Positions 1 through 13,750 are shown, counted from the stretch's first letter. The stretch is 64,000 nt of DNA from Chinchilla lanigera (GCF_000276665.1 NW_004955475.1:5795927-5859926); one strand, 5' to 3'. Translations and numbers: made by a program. Notes: generated by a model from the letters alone, not told the origin.

Positions 1-1480
1 TTCATTTATCAGCTGCTCACTGGATGTAGAAATTCAACTTTACATAATGTATTTGACCAACCAGGGTGATGATTCTGTCTATTTAAAAGAGCTTGGCTTC
101 TCCGTATCCTTGCAATTAAACTGTTTTTCTTCCCAAGAAACAGACATTTCTGGTGTACACCTTCTAATATGCCACCATATCAGAAGGTGGAACTTTGTAG
201 TTTGTATTTGAATTTAAAATCTACTTGACAGCATAGAGAGCATCTCAAGCCACTTTCTCATTTGATGCTTGAAGACTTTGTGTAGCATACTAGATAGAAA
301 GCCATCTGGTCTCTGGGTACAAATCTAATGCATTTGCTCCCAAGGTAAGCAATTTCATCTCAGAGAAGCTCAAGCTATTGGAAAATGTTTCCTTATTTCC
401 CAGCCTGGGGCCTCACAAAATCCATATTGTTTTTCAACAGGCAAGAGACTAGTTGCTGTTGAGTTCCTAGTGAATTTTGGGTTTTTCAATTGAACTTGTT
501 TCTCTTTATATCTACCGTCTTGCATAGTTGATCTTATTGAAACCTTTATAATCAAATTTTATGCATAGGCTGAAAATTCCCAGAATTATATCTCTACACC
601 TGTCCTTTCTGAACATATTTCTATATCCAGTGGTCTAACTGATTTTTCACTTGGATATCAGAAAGCCTCTTGCATCATAATCTCAATCAAAATGATTCTC
701 TTCCCCAAATATGATTCTTTTCTATGGTTCTCAACAGTGAATGGTTCTATTACGCTTCCAGAGATCTGGGTACATTTCTGATATTTTCCTCTCCTGCCAA
801 CCAAATGTCTAGATTACTACCAGTACCTATCATTGTTTACCTCCTAAATATCTATTGAATGCTATTATTTCCAATAATGTTATTTCCAATCCTTCTGCTA
901 CAGCTCTATTTTCTCATTTGGATTACTAAAATGATCTCCCAAAATTATATATGTATTCGTGACTTTAACAACTTTTCTTCATCCTGCAGTCAAATAATTT
1001 TTCCCAATCGTGGATCTGGTCAGTTCTCCCATCCCTACACTTTCCTAGAAACATTTTAATGACTTATTTCTATTACTCTTAGGATGAAGAAAAAAATTCC
1101 TAGAACGAGTAAAAGGCCTTGAATTTTCTGGAATGGCTGGTATGGTTTGGATGTTTTGAATGTTCCCTAAAGATTCATATATTGCTGCTGTGGCAATTAT
1201 TAGAAGTAGTGAACCTCTGAGAAGTGGAGGCATTTCATTCAGTTGAAGATGCACACTTGGAAGAGGTTATGGGGCCTCCTTCTCTCCCTGGGCTCTGTTT
1301 CAATATGTGATTTCTTCCTCCTGAAAATGCTCCTGACATTTTCCATGACAGCCTCACAAGAGTTGAGATGATGCTGATGGCATGCCATCAGATCTCTAGA
1401 ATAGTGAGGTAAATAAAATCTTTTCTTCATAAAGTTAGCATGCTTCAAGTGTTATGTTATATTAACCCAAAATTCATGAA
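1..1480. other. No gene seen; AT-rich non-coding sequence
   Basis: Only short open frames of 60-70 codons occur here. None shows a recognisable domain, and none continues across a plausible splice site. I see no SINE, no simple repeat and no clear L1 similarity until about 1500. Confidence 0.6.
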
Positions 1481-1489
1481 TATACTAGT

Positions 1490-2570
1490 CTAAATGTCTG
1501 GATCTTTTTCCCTTATTTTTCTCATTTTCTGGTCTCAATGTCACTGTCTTTTTTCACTTCCTTCAATGAATTGTGCTTTCTTCTGTTCTAGGATCTGTGC
1601 CTATCCTATTGTATTTTATTTCACTCTGTTTTTCTGATATGGGCATTCAGAGCTATATACTTCCCTCTTAGGACTGCTTTCCACATTTCCCTTATGTTCC
1701 TGTGTGTTTTCCTGGAATTATCTTTTGATTCTAGGAACTGCTGATTTTTTCCTTGATTTCTTTCATGACTTATTAATTATTCAAGTGTGTAGTGCTTAAT
1801 TTCCATATATTTGCATAATTCCTGTGGTTCCATTAACTATTGATTTTTAGTTTCATTGTGTTATGATCTCATAATATTCATGGCATAATTTCAACTGTTT
1901 TATTTATTTAATCATGCTCTATTGGATTGTATGTGGTCTACTGTGGAGAAAGTTCCATTTGCTGCTAAGAAGAATGTGTATTCTGTTGTAGTAAGTCAAA
2001 ACGCTCTGTAGATATTTATTAAGTCCATTTCTTCAAAGGTTTCTTTCAACTCTGATATTTCCTTTTTGATATTTTTCTAGTTGATGTGTCTATTTGAAAC
2101 CGTGAGGTACTGAGGACCCTCACTATATTTGTGTTGAAGTTTTTCTGACCTTTTATGTCCAGTTACATGTACTGATGTTTGATGAATATATATTTATAAT
2201 TATTATCACTCCTAATGAATTGATCCTTTACCCAATATACAATGACTTGCTTTGCCTTCTCTCATCAGTTTTGGTTTGAATTTCAAATTGTCTGAAAATC
2301 AAATAGCTTGGTTACTTGGGAGTTTACATTGCATTTGGTACTACTTTTCATCTCTTAATTTTTAGTTTGTCTGTTAGGTTTTGGTTAAATGTATTTCATT
2401 TATGAAGCATATTCTGAGATTTTTATTTCTTGATCTATTTTGCTGTCATTTGATTATTCACAATTCCAGTTAATCTTAGGTTAGTCTTCCTTACATCACC
2501 TAGCATCTATTGAATCTAATTTTCATGTTCACTCTTTTTAAAGTTATGTATCAACAAGTGGTCTCTCCCA
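1490..2570 (-). mobile_element. Old L1 fragment, antisense, ORF2 5' half
   Basis: Read on the minus strand, this matches the segment of L1 ORF2 between the endonuclease and the reverse transcriptase start. The phrase about 'ttccctcttaggactgctttcc' near 1662 parallels 'ttccctctgaggactgcttcc' near 40730 in the better preserved L1 of this window, and the two stay collinear to about 2500. Many stops and indels make it non-functional. The flanks of the element are not resolved. Confidence 0.7.
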
Positions 2571-2819
2571 GCAGTCCTCTCTCTTATTTCTGGCATCCAA
2601 TCCTTGCACTGTTTGCTTCTGCTGCCATAGATTCAGTAGAGATTTTAGTCTGAATTTCTGTTTGATACAAGTTCATGGACTGTAATTCTTTATGAAACTG
2701 GTCATTAATGTGTTGTATAATTTCAACTGCGTTTTCAAGTTTTATTTTATAGCATTTTATTAGTACATCTTTGTAATTCTTGCAGTTTACAGTCATCTTG
2801 GTGAATATTTACATGTATA

Positions 2820-5800
2820 TATTACAGCTTATTTTTTTTCCTAATCCCCTTCCGCTTCCCACTTCTCAGGTTTCCCTATCATTGTTTTTGTACTTGTTGA
2901 TATTATTTGTCTTAGCTCTTTTTGGACACATAATGCTTACATTGATAAAAGTTATTATGATCTGGTACATGGCAAGTCTTTATTCCATTCATTTCCCCAT
3001 CCACTCCTCCTTGTCCCTCTCCTTGTTCCCTTGGATCACTTCCCTATTAGACAAGATCTGTCCACTTGACTCTTTCTGTCTAACCTTTATCACTTTCCTT
3101 ATTTGTAGTTTTCCTCATTCAAATGACAGATAACATACAGTATTTAAGCTTGTGTGTCTGATTTATTTCACTCAAAATTATATTTTCTAGGTGCATCAGT
3201 TTTCCCACAAATGGCTCACATTTTTCATTCTTTATACCTGGGTAGTATTCCATTATGTACAGATACCATATGTTGTTTATCCAGTCACCTGTTGATGGGC
3301 ATATAAGCTGCTTCTATGATTTAGTTATTATGAATTGTGCTGCCAAAAATATTGGCATGCAAATATTGTTGCACTATGATGACTTAAGCTCTTTGGATAG
3401 ATACCTAGCAGGAGGATAGCTGGGTCATCTGGAATTTCTAATCTCAATTATTTGAAAAATTTCCATACTAAGTTTCATAACGGTTGTACGAGTTTGCATT
3501 CCTACCCCAAATGCAGCATTTGTTATTGTTTGATTTCCTAATGATTGCCATTTTTTCTGGAATACGATGACATTTTAGCATTGTTTTAATTTGCATTTCT
3601 CTAATAGACAGGGCTGTTGACTATATTTTCATGTTTTTTGATCACTTGCATTTATTTCTTGTTTTGTGGTGTTTGTTCATTTTTCATTTTTCTAGCTTAT
3701 TCTTGACTGATCTTTAATTTTATGTGGTGTAAATGTTTTGCATTGTTTGTATATTCTAGCTATTAGTCCTATGTCTGATGAGGAGAGGCCAAATTTTTTC
3801 CAATCTGTATGTTGTCTGTTTACTCTGCTAATTGATTATTTTGCTGTATAGAAGCGCTTTAGTCTAATATAATCCCACTTGTTGATTCCTGCTGCCATTT
3901 CTTGTGCAATTGAAGCTCCAAATAGAAAATCCTTTCATGCACCCATGTCCTTAAGAGTTTTACATAATTCATCTTCCAGAAGGTTTAATGTTTGTTTTAA
4001 TGTTTAGATCTTTGCTCCATTTTTATTTTAATTTCATATATGATGAGAAATAAGTGTCTAGGTTCATTTTTCTACAAACAGATAACTAGTTTTGCCAACA
4101 TCACTTTTTGAATAAGCTATCTTCCCTTCAACATATGTCAAAGACAAAATAGTTGAATATTTCCAGCTAGGTTTTTGCGTCCTCAATTCTGTTCCATTGA
4201 TCCGTGTGTCTGTTTTTGTTTCAGTACCATGCTGTTTGTATCACTATTGCTTTGAAGTATAGCTTGAAGTCTGGTATTGTTATACCCCCTTCTTTGCTCT
4301 TATTGTCAAAAATTACTTTTGCTATTTGGGGTCTCTTCTGGTTACAAATTTTAGAATTTCCCCTCTAGATTTCTGAAGAACACTGTTGGGTGTTTAGCAG
4401 TATACTGTTCATTTCCCAGGAGCTTTTGACTTTTCCAAAATTTCTTCTGTCATTGATTTGTATTTTCCCTGCACAGTCATCAGATAGTATGCATGGAGTG
4501 ATTACAATTCTTTTATATTTATTTATGCATACTTTGTGGACTAGTATGTGATCTATTTTGGAAAAAGTACCGTGCCACTGAAAAAAATGTACACTCTATG
4601 TAGAGGAATGGAATGTTCTGTATATATCCATTAAATCCATAGTTCAAGGAAGTGTCGCAGCTTTAAAATTTCTTTATTGGTTTTTTGTTTAGTTGATGAG
4701 TCTCTTTGTGAAAATGATGTGTTAAAGTCCCTACTATGATTGTGTTAATGGTTGATTAATTTTTTTAATATCAGCAGTTTTTGTTTTATGAAGATAGGTG
4801 CTCCAGTTTTATGTGCATAGATATTTATCAGTGTTATCACTCCTTGTTTGATTATTCCTTTTTTTAATTAAAAAGGAATATCTCTTTATTTATCTCTTTA
4901 TCTCTTTAACCTATTTTATCTCTTCTTTATCTCTTTAATTTATTTTAACTTGAAGTTTACCATGTCTGAATTATTACCCCTGCTTGTTTCAGAGGTCCTG
5001 GTTCATGAAATAATGTTTTGCATTCTTTAACTTTTAGCATATAAGATTTTTTTATTAGATGAGTTCCTTGAATGCAACAGATAGTTGGATTGTGTTTGTT
5101 GATTTAGTCTGTTAGTCTGTGTTTTTTGATTGGAGAGTTGAGGGCATTAACACTGAGAGATATTACTAAGATGTGTTTGTTATTTAGTATCATTGCCTTC
5201 TTTATCTGTTGCTATATTTTTGGCTTTAATTTTACTGTTGTTTTTTGTTGTTTATCTATTGACCTGTCTAATTTCCTCTGTGTTTTTGGTGTGTCTAAAA
5301 TTCATTGTTTCTGTTGAGAATATTCTCAAGTATTTTCTCAAGAGCTGTCTTAGCATTCATATATCTTCTGAGCTGGTAGTTTTATGGAGATACTTTATTT
5401 CTCTATTTACTTTGAAGGATAGCTTTGCTGGGTAAGTTAATCTGAGTTGGAAGCTATTTGAATGTAGAATTTGAAATGCTTCACTCTAAGCTCTTCTGGC
5501 CTTCAGGGTTTGTGCTGAGAAATCTGCTGTGATTCTAATTGGTTTATCTTTATGTGTGATTTTTGTTTTTATCTGGGTGGCTTTAAAATTCTGGTTTTTG
5601 GTCTGGTTTATTTGTCCGATTTACTCGATAACTAAAAATTTAATGAAAATATGCATTGTTAAACTTCTTTCATCTTAGTTGTTCAGAGTTTTATAAGCAT
5701 GGCTTACTTGTATCTAACAATCTTATCTTAGATTTGCAGAAATCCCTTCCATAATTTCTGAAAGCATGTTGGTGAATTCATCTGTGCAGTATTCTACATT

Positions 5801-6290
5801 TTTCTCTAACTCTTTTTTTTGTGGTTGTTGTAATCTAGTAGCTGTTAGTGTGTTTTCTTTTTCTTTCCTTTTTTTTGCTTCTTTTAGCTCTTTATTGTAA
5901 TTCATTATTTTGTCCTCATTATCAAACACCCTACTCATTTCTGCTATAAATAAATTTCATACTATTTTTTTAATTTCACGTGTTTAAAAATCTGACATCT
6001 TTTTGAGTATTCCATATTCTTGACTCTGTTTTTCAAATTTTGTACTGTTGTGATTAGGTCATTCAGCTTTTTACTTATTTCTCCTAAATTTACCATGGTT
6101 AGATTGCATGTCACTGCTATAACTTTTGGTTCATTTCCTCTTTGAACTCATCTATTTTCTTTATCCCTTATAAGAATTTTTTCATAGATTTCTGCTATCT
6201 GGTATTTGATTTCTTCTCTCATTATGACCACTTGTTCTGCCCTCAGGAGTTAGGGGTTTTAAAATATCATCTATTATCCTTTTCCCCCAT
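2820..6290 (-). mobile_element. Old, internally deleted L1, antisense
   Basis: A T-rich run near 2830 marks the tail (3') end. ORF2 C-terminal sequence follows from about 3180; 'ctgttgatgggcatat' at 3291 is a hallmark of this region, read antisense. ORF2 continues to about 4380 and then jumps to endonuclease-domain sequence (4480-5200), so most of the reverse transcriptase is missing. The ORF1 C-terminal domain follows at about 5390-5560 and a coiled-coil-like stretch rich in Lys and Glu at 5723-5938, both antisense. Stops in all frames show a dead element. Confidence 0.75.
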
Positions 6291-6294
6291 TCTC

Positions 6295-6341
<47 letters not shown>

Positions 6342-6435
6342 CTTATCTATCTATCTATCTATTATCTATCTATATCATCTATGTATATCTGTCTATCTAT
6401 CTATCTATCAATCATCTATCTATCTATCTATCTAA
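6295..6435. repeat. (TCTA)n microsatellite, interrupted
   Basis: Tandem TCTA units run from about 6295 to 6359. After an imperfect segment they resume to about 6434. The 97-codon open frame across it, with Ile-Tyr-Leu-Ser repeats, is an artefact of the tetranucleotide and not a gene. Confidence 0.95.
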
Positions 6436-6439
6436 CCTC

Positions 6440-7250
6440 TTTTTTTTTCTCCTCCCTTTTTATCACCTTTTACCACTAGTAGGTCCCTCAGGAATCAGAG
6501 ACTCATATTCTTCCAGCTGTATCCAACTGCATAAGATTCTTATGGTCCTGGTGTAGTTCTCTGTGAGCAGGGAACTGTGCCTCTCAGCTGGAAGTCAGCC
6601 ATCTAGAATTTGCAGCCACAATTTGTATTCTGCAGCATGGGCCACCTGTTCTAGATCATTTAATGCTATTTTCTTCTCCTCTAAAAGTTCACTCATTATT
6701 CCCTTGTATCCTCACCTTGCTTTGGTTCCTCTATAAAATACTGTCCTCCAGACTTCTGATAACTTGTCCTGCAGGTATGGAGCTGCTGGAACTCACTGCT
6801 CCACCATCTTAGAGGGTCTCTGTTGTTGCATCAGTTTGTTTGGTTCAGCTAGCTTTCTCTTAGTGCCTCTTGTAAACTTACTGACTGTGTTGTATATTAA
6901 GTCCATAATGGATTTAGTTATATTTTCTTTGAGCTCACCATGCACTTTTCTAATGGTTTTTAAATCTCTTTTATCAGTTTGAATAATTCAGCTGTGTGGC
7001 TTTTTGTTTCCTCTTTATTGATGCCACATAAATCAGTTTTGGTGGAGTTGAGAGTTTTTGGATGCATTTTGTTGCCTTTTCTTCTCTTTTTCTTTTCCCT
7101 TTTTTGAGCTTTGTAGGTTGATTACACACTTTGTTGCTAGGATGTAGATCTCTTTAGTTAGTTTCTGCTTTTCAGTGGTGCACTTTAAATATGGCTCAAT
7201 ACAAGCCTCCGCTTCTGTACCAATATCCAGCCACCTCTTTATTTGAGAGG
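6440..7250 (-). mobile_element. Probable further L1 5'-region fragment, antisense
   Basis: The text is collinear in style with L1 ORF1 and leader sequence read antisense (T-rich, with G/T-rich phrases such as those at 6940-7030), and it abuts the L1 at 2820-6290. I could not anchor it to a specific domain, so the call is tentative. Confidence 0.35.
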
Positions 7251-7289
7251 GTAAGTTTCAGTGTATTTGACCCAGCACTCAGTTCTCTG

Positions 7290-7950
7290 GGAATGGGCTA
7301 CAGTATTGTTAATAACAAAAAAGCAATCAAGTTATGGGCATATAGAGAAATAAATTAATGGGAACAACTATGCCATCTTGAAAATAGCAATAAAATAGAA
7401 AACAGTAATAGCATCACAGACAAACCTGATATTGACATACCCTGTATACCAATAATGTAACACCATTATCCATAGAGAAAATATTTATAATTATAGTGTA
7501 AACTCTATGACAAAACAAATATTGACATTCAGTATCTACCAAATGAACAACTATACCTCCACCAATTGAATATTATTCAAAATTAATAGCATTCACCTAA
7601 CTATCTACATACTCATATATATTAATGGTTATATAACTAAGTATAAAGGAGGTGGGAGCCAGGGAATTAATAAGTAGAATTTGAAAAATTAATCAGTGGA
7701 TGACAAGGAGGAGAGAAACATGAGATAAAGTATGCCATTGAGGAGTAAAAGAAAATTAATAGTATTAAACAAAAGTAATGGAAAAGGACAAACAAGAAAA
7801 AGGAAAAAGAAGGTCAAAATAAAGGAAAAAATAAAAATAAGATGGAAAAATAGTTAAATGGAGAAAAGATAAACAAAGAAATGAGAAAGGAAAATCCCCT
7901 AAAAAATGAAGGAAAAAGAAAGAAAAAATTAATTTAAAAACTCCTCTTTT
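7290..7950. other. A-rich / purine-rich non-coding stretch
   Basis: No gene is visible. From about 7640 the plus strand becomes strongly A/G-rich (many GGAAAA and AAAGAAAA words). The 129-codon frame on the complement is low-complexity Phe/Leu/Ser and not credible as a protein. Confidence 0.6.
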
Positions 7951-7954
7951 GAAT

Positions 7955-8235
7955 GGGTTGTTTTTTTTAAATCTATTTGAAAAATAAAAGAAGGAAAACA
8001 TATCAACCAACAGACATCCATTTACAAAATAGCATAAGAACAATACAAACAATACAGAGTCACAGACAAAGTGGTAGGAAATTAATAATGGTTGTTGTAT
8101 TATGTATTGATATCTACAAAGTGGTTTCTCAGGAAAACGAATGGAGACATACAATATTGATCAAACAAGTAATCATTAACTGTTCTTTTCAGTAAAGCAA
8201 TAGAAGATAGTAGTACAACTATGTTAGTTATCTGA
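7955..8235 (-). mobile_element. L1 3'-UTR fragment, antisense
   Basis: A T-run at about 7962 is followed by sequence shared with 43010-43270 and 53800-54060. Shared words include 'acaaagtggtaggaaattaa' and 'ttgatcaa', then the '..gttcctttcagtaaag..' block. The repeated order identifies the 3' untranslated region of the local L1 family in antisense. Confidence 0.75.
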
Positions 8236-9290
8236 ATGAGTTGTTTCTTTCAAGGATCTGTAGTCTTGGAATCCAGCAAGTCACAATTTTCTCTGCCTAG
8301 CTTTACAGGGTGTGAGTGTGTGAGGTGCTTCACCAACACTACAGAGGCCTCTCTGTCTTTACAACCCTGAGTGTGGAAAATGTCCAATTTAAGGCATGTC
8401 CTTCCTCACTTGGTAGATAAGAAATCAATCAGACCACTGGTCTCTACTGGAGGGATGCAGCACTCCAGAGTTTCAAGCAGACTGCTAGACTTAAGGTCAG
8501 CACATCTAGCTCCATCTGTCTCTAAAAGCCAAATATGTCTGGCCTGGTTTCTCACCTCAGAGGTCAGGGCCTGTGTCTTTACTGGCCTGAGTTAAAACTT
8601 TCAGGGGGGTCTACATCTACCTTTCACCCTCTCTGGGACTCTCTCTTGTAGTTGTCTCTCACCCAATCGCTGTGAGAAGCTAACACTGGAAACCCTGAAA
8701 TGGAATTCTTCTGTAGTTGTTCTATGGCTCAGTTTTAAACAATCAACCCCTTTCCAAAATGGCATCTGATTAATCACTCTCTGCCAGTAAAGTGGGTGCT
8801 GTACTAGGTTTCTTCTTCAACTCTAACCCTCCACAAAGAAGTCAGTTTTGGAGCAAAACTCCCTGGTCTTCTTGTAGTATAACAGTAGGCATGGGATTTT
8901 CTTGGGGCTAGCACTATTGATTAGGTTTGCTATTTCTCCCTGGAGCTTCCAGCTGTCTGGGGCTTACATTCTTTGCTTTGGCATTGGCCTTGTCCATGTT
9001 CAGTTTGGTCATTTGGTTGGAGCCTCTCTTGCCCCATGCCAAGGGGAAACATGACACAGACCAGGTTTGGAGTTGGTGGGTGGCTACAGCTAGGGCACAG
9101 TATCCATGGACATTGAGGGCAAACATGTGTTTCATTTGCACGATGCACGTGGGCTTTCTTCATATTATAATTCATGCGTCTGTCTTAGGGTAGCTTTCTT
9201 TGTAATCCTTGAAGAAATCAAACTCCCCATTTTTACACATTTTCATAGGCCCATATACTTCTTTTCCTTGATATTTGTTCCGTTTTTAAC
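8236..9290. other. Non-coding, no gene recognised
   Basis: Several overlapping 65-88 codon frames occur on both strands around 8900-9190, but none has domain content or supporting splice structure. This could be the leader of an old L1 or unique DNA; I cannot decide. Confidence 0.5.
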
Positions 9291-9292
9291 AT

Positions 9293-9446
9293 TACTTTTT
9301 TTGTCTTTCTGAGACAGGGTCTTGCTATGCAGTTCAGCCTAGGCTTGAGCTCATTATACAGCCTAGGTTGGTCTCAAACTCACAGTGATCCTCCTTCCTC
9401 AGTTTCCCAAGTGCTGGGATTACAGGCGTGAGCCACCATGCCTGGC
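9293..9446 (-). mobile_element. B1-type (7SL-derived) SINE, antisense
   Basis: The plus strand starts with a T-run and 'gagacagggtctt' and ends 'ccaagtgctgggattacagg...ccaccatgcctggc'. This is the reverse complement of a B1 body with its A-tail. Length is about 150 bp, as expected. Confidence 0.88.
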
Positions 9447-9464
9447 AACATCACTTTTTAGATA

Positions 9465-9606
9465 ATAATTTGTCTCTCCCTAACTAAACTGTAAGCTTGG
9501 TGAAATCAGACACCAAATTTGTTCATATTCATGATTGCGTCCCCAGCAACTAACACCATAGTCATCACATAGTACACATTCAAAACTTTTTTAGTAAATT
9601 AAATTG
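9465..9606 (+). mobile_element. Ancient L2-like LINE 3' end
   Basis: It carries the recognisable L2 tail phrase order: 'ctaaactgtaagct', 'gacaccaaatttgt', then a 'cacatagtacacattcaa' phrase. Divergence is high, as expected for a pre-placental repeat. Confidence 0.55.
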
Positions 9607-10139
9607 ATTAAAATCTTGAAGAAGACATGGTCTGTTAGGGGTTATTCTTCACGAGATGATTTTAAGGGGGAAGAAGAGTAGAGAAGATAGAAATAAACAT
9701 ATTGGTTGCTGTGTCATGTGAGTGGGAAAAGTATAGATATAATGAGTTGAGAACCTGAAACATCCCAAAGATGTCAAAAAGCCCATATGGCTAGTGATTC
9801 AACACATCTTGGAATCTATGTGCTATGTCAGGTGATTTCAAGTTTCAAAGCACTAGAAAAAGAAAATGGTACAATTAAGAATTGTGATCCTCTTAAAAAT
9901 TTGGAGACCTGTAACTCTTTCCTACTCTGAAGTACCACCTTTTGAAATATAGTAGGTGTTTCCTTCAGAGGGCATCAAGCTCATTCCTTTGCTATAATAT
10001 ATGGAAAGCTTTATACAATGTTGTTATGGCTTAAATATGAAGTGTGCATAAGACTTATGTATTGGAGCTTGATCACCAATGCAGCAATCTTAATAAGTGA
10101 AGCCTAGAATGTTGATTGGATATTAAGCTCAGCAGTTGA

Positions 10140-10560
10140 TGACTTGTGCATTAGTTACTTTCCCATTGCTGGAACAAAATAACTTACACTTACAACTTAA
10201 GGGAATATAGGTTTATTTTGATGTATTGCTTCAGTCCATGGTTTACTGGCTGGCTCCAAGTCAAAAAGAGAATGGTAGAGTGGCATGACAGAGGAACATA
10301 CAGGGAAAAATGTGCTCAACCCATGGCAACCAGAAAGCAGAGAGTGAGTGGGGGACCCAAGGAGGGAAAGGTATCATTCCAGGTCACACCCCTATTGACT
10401 TGTCTATTCAAACCAGGCTCATTAGCTAAGGTCTCACCAGCAGATTAATCCATTGACTAATAAAGTACCCCTACAGTCCAGGTACATTCCAAAATCCCCA
10501 CTTCTGAGCACAGGAGACTTTTGGGGGATATGCTAGATCTGAACTATAATAAAGTTCATA
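10140..10560 (+). mobile_element. Rodent interspersed repeat, family R (copy 1)
   Basis: Starts 'gcattagttactttcccatt' and continues 'gctggaacaaaataact' and 'ggtttattttgatg'. The same order recurs at 31920-32170, 51715-52088 and, inverted, at 50625-50945. I do not recall the family name with confidence. An LTR-type rodent repeat is most likely, because the best copy begins TG and ends CA. Confidence 0.65.
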
Positions 10561-10974
10561 GCTAAATGGGTTATTGGTAAATGGAGCCCAATTCCAGGAA
10601 ATAGTTCGCTGGGGAAGTACCTATTCACAGTATATCATGACCCTGGCTGCATCCTCTTGTTCTGTCTATTTCTCTTTGCTTCCTTGCTGGAATGAAGTGA
10701 GCAGCTTTCCTCAGCTATGCCTTTTCTCTATGATATTCTGCCCTGAAATAGAAGGGCCTACAATAGAGCCAGAGCCAGCTTGTCACTGACTACAATCTTT
10801 GAAAATATGAGCCACAATAAATCTTTTCTCCTTTATGATGTTATTATCAGGTAATTTGTCAGAGCGATAGGAAGCCAACGTAAATGTAACGTAATTTAGA
10901 AACAGAGGTGTCACTAGATAAATTTAGGATCCAAGTCACTTAAGCTCACCAGTTTTCCCTCTCTGCTTTCAATA

Positions 10975-11160
10975 TAACTTTATCATACCCTACTCTAATG
11001 ATTTACTTATATATGTCTGTGATACCATTAGACAGTGGACTCCTCAAAGACAAAGGCATATTCTACTCATCTCTATATCACAAGATTGAAGATAGAGCCT
11101 GTCATAGAATAGATACCTAATGCATTTTGTGGATTAAGTGAATGCATGAATGAATAGATT
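10975..11160 (+). mobile_element. Ancient L2-like LINE 3' end
   Basis: The phrases 'gacagtggactcctcaaaga' and 'gcctgtcatagaatagatac', then 'tgaatgcatgaatgaa', follow the order of the L2 3' end, heavily diverged. Confidence 0.55.
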
Positions 11161-11299
11161 AATTAATAAAGCAAACCCAGAACTTTCACAGCCCAATGCA
11201 AAGTTATTCCATTGTACTACTTCTCCATACCCATATTTCCAAAGCCAGACTCCTGCAACTGATCTTCTGTTAGGAAATATAAGAGCTCTCAATGATTTA

Positions 11300-11430
11300 G
11301 CAGAACATTGATATAGATTTAGTACCTGATTTATCACTTAACAGCCTTGTGATATTAGACACATCACATTAACCTCCAAGTCTCAGTTCTTGGGATTGCA
11401 AAATAGGACCAATGATTTCCACTTTTTTGC
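11300..11430 (+). mobile_element. MIR SINE fragment
   Basis: The core 'cttgtgatattagacacatc' and 'aacctccaagtctcagttct', followed by an A-rich phrase, matches the MIR core order (gacc-ttgggcaa-gtcac-ttaacctc-tctcagt). Highly diverged. Confidence 0.6.
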
Positions 11431-13750
11431 TTTTCATATTGCAAGGCCTTTAGGGAGTGCTTTAAAACATTCTCTGTCAGTTTTAGAATGCTTTCCTATG
11501 GAAATGGAATCATAGCCCACATGATTTGCTCTTGCATGTAAATGGGAGAGTTATGTTCTTCTTGCCTCTGTCACTCCCAGCCCTCAAGGCTAATATAAAA
11601 CTGTCTGACTTCTATCCATTAGCACAGTTGGAGTACTGATAGCACAAATTGTTGACATAAATGAGAGATTAAGAAGTCATGTTTCCAATCCTGGAGAATC
11701 TCTATCTTGTTAAGGCATGGCTAATCAGAGCAAAATGAAGAACTGAGGCAAGGTGACCTGGGTAACAACTGTACCACGAGTGAAGAACTTGGCAGAACTA
11801 CTGCCATAAGCAACCCTTTTCATGACCCAAATGGAGGGGGCTAAAATATTCCAAGTGTGTTGGCACAAGAAGACAGGTACATGTGCCATAAGTCATGTCA
11901 TTACAAAGAAATAGATTAATCCATCTACACTTAATTATTTGACATTAAATACTGTACTGCCTGTCAATCCTCCTGGCAATATCACAATGAAATCACAGAA
12001 TATGTAATGGTTAAAATCTGCATTTTAAAGGAAAGAGAAACTGGGGTGGGGGAAGGGAGAAAAGAAGGAAGGGAAAAGAAAAGAAAAAATATATAAGATA
12101 GTTATACTACTAATTTCTCTTAGCTCATTGAAAAGAAAGGTTTGTGCTAATATTCTTTTGACAGTTAAATGTCTATATCTTGTACTTTGAGCAATTAATT
12201 TAAAGATAACAACACACAATGTATTAACCATTGTTACCCTATTATCTTGTTTTGAAATTTTATTTTTTCCTCTTTAAAATAAAAAAGTTTAAAATAAAAA
12301 AGTCTGAATTTTATTATTCTATTGTGGTCTTATGGAAAATTTTCCATAAAAAGGAGCAACTAATATGTAGTTAGAGTAGAAGTAGACAAAACTTTAGAAC
12401 TAAAACACTAAGCTCCTTATGTACCTTTGATCAAGTTCTTTCTGTTCTTTGGCCTCAGTTCTCACATGGTGTGGTCATTGAGGTATTCTCTGTCTTGGGA
12501 AATCAATACTTCTTTCTACTTTGGTAAATTCTAGAGCTCTTTATGGGAAATGATTAAGTTAGAGTGATTGGTGAGCCTGGGTAGCTATAGCAATTGCGCA
12601 GACTTGTTGCTTATTGCTTATTAACATTTGCATTTCTACATTGTTTAGTTAGCTTTGGCTCCTAGTGACTTTTTGCCTCATTTATAATTTTTCTAATTTC
12701 CTACCTTCTAATAAACCAGGGAAAGCCATGCTAGCTCAACAGGTACAATCAGATTAGCAAGGTACAAAGAGGGGCTTCTTGTTGACATACCTCAAGAAAG
12801 TTAATGCCAGATTGCAAAGAACGGTGTGCTAGCTTGCATTTCTCTCATGACATCTATGAAAATAATAACAACAGAGTGAATTATGATAAAATAGAGTATG
12901 GTGCTATATTTTATTTAAATTGAATGAAGTTTGACAAAGTTAAATATATTTCTTATACAGAGAGTATGCCAAGGATTTGGGGAATGTTCAAGACTCAGAT
13001 GCTGCCTCCCAAAAACTAATGTTGTCCATAGAGAGAGCATGGAAAAAAGTTAGCTAACATAAGGCGAGGAAGCAAATGTAGCATGATGCTGCCTGAGCTC
13101 ACATCAAGGCCAGTGTGGCTTGGCATGGTTCTCAGGGACAGGTGGTAGTATATTCATTGACACCACAGAAGAGAAACCTCTATTCACCTGCTGAAGTCAA
13201 GGGCTAAAATGGCTTCATTATGGCTATTGAAGTGACCAAGCATTAAGTCACCTACATAATTTATGCTTTTCAATTTACAACCTCCCCTACAGGTCTGAGA
13301 ATAAAACCTGATTTGTAGATACGTCAGTGGGATGGAGACTGTAACCGAAAAAAATCCTCTCTGACCCCCAAATTTTATTATTTTTCATTTTGTACTCTTT
13401 CTGGCTCTGTTTCTTGGAAACTCAAATTTTCTACTCACAGTGATTTTTGCTTCTTCTGTATTCTAAGTAAAACAATCATTTTACAGAGAACATGTTTTTA
13501 TACCCATATGAACCACTTCATACAGAATTTCTCAAACACTGGAATGCTTCTGAAACTTTGACACACATTAGAATTATTTGAGGAGCTTTTAAAAGTCCCA
13601 TATACTCAGACCAATAGGCCAATTATGTGAAGCTCTTTGGAGGTAGTACTCAGGCATCAGTAATAGTTAAAGCTAGCCAGGTGATACTAATTTGTGGCTG
13701 ACTTTGAAACATAGTAGGTAGTTGATTTCCCATCTATTTCAATTAAGATT
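11431..13750. other. Non-coding, no gene recognised
   Basis: I see no domain-bearing open frame and no young transposon. A short purine-rich stretch lies at 12040-12090. A diverged MIR-like phrase may sit near 12430-12480. Confidence 0.5.

Noticed and set aside
6142..6435. 97-codon frame with Ile-Tyr-Leu-Ser repeats
   Set aside because: Artefact of the TCTA microsatellite and old L1 sequence.
7765..8154. 129-codon Phe/Leu/Ser-rich frame resembling a membrane protein
   Set aside because: Low-complexity complement of a purine-rich stretch that runs into L1 3' UTR.
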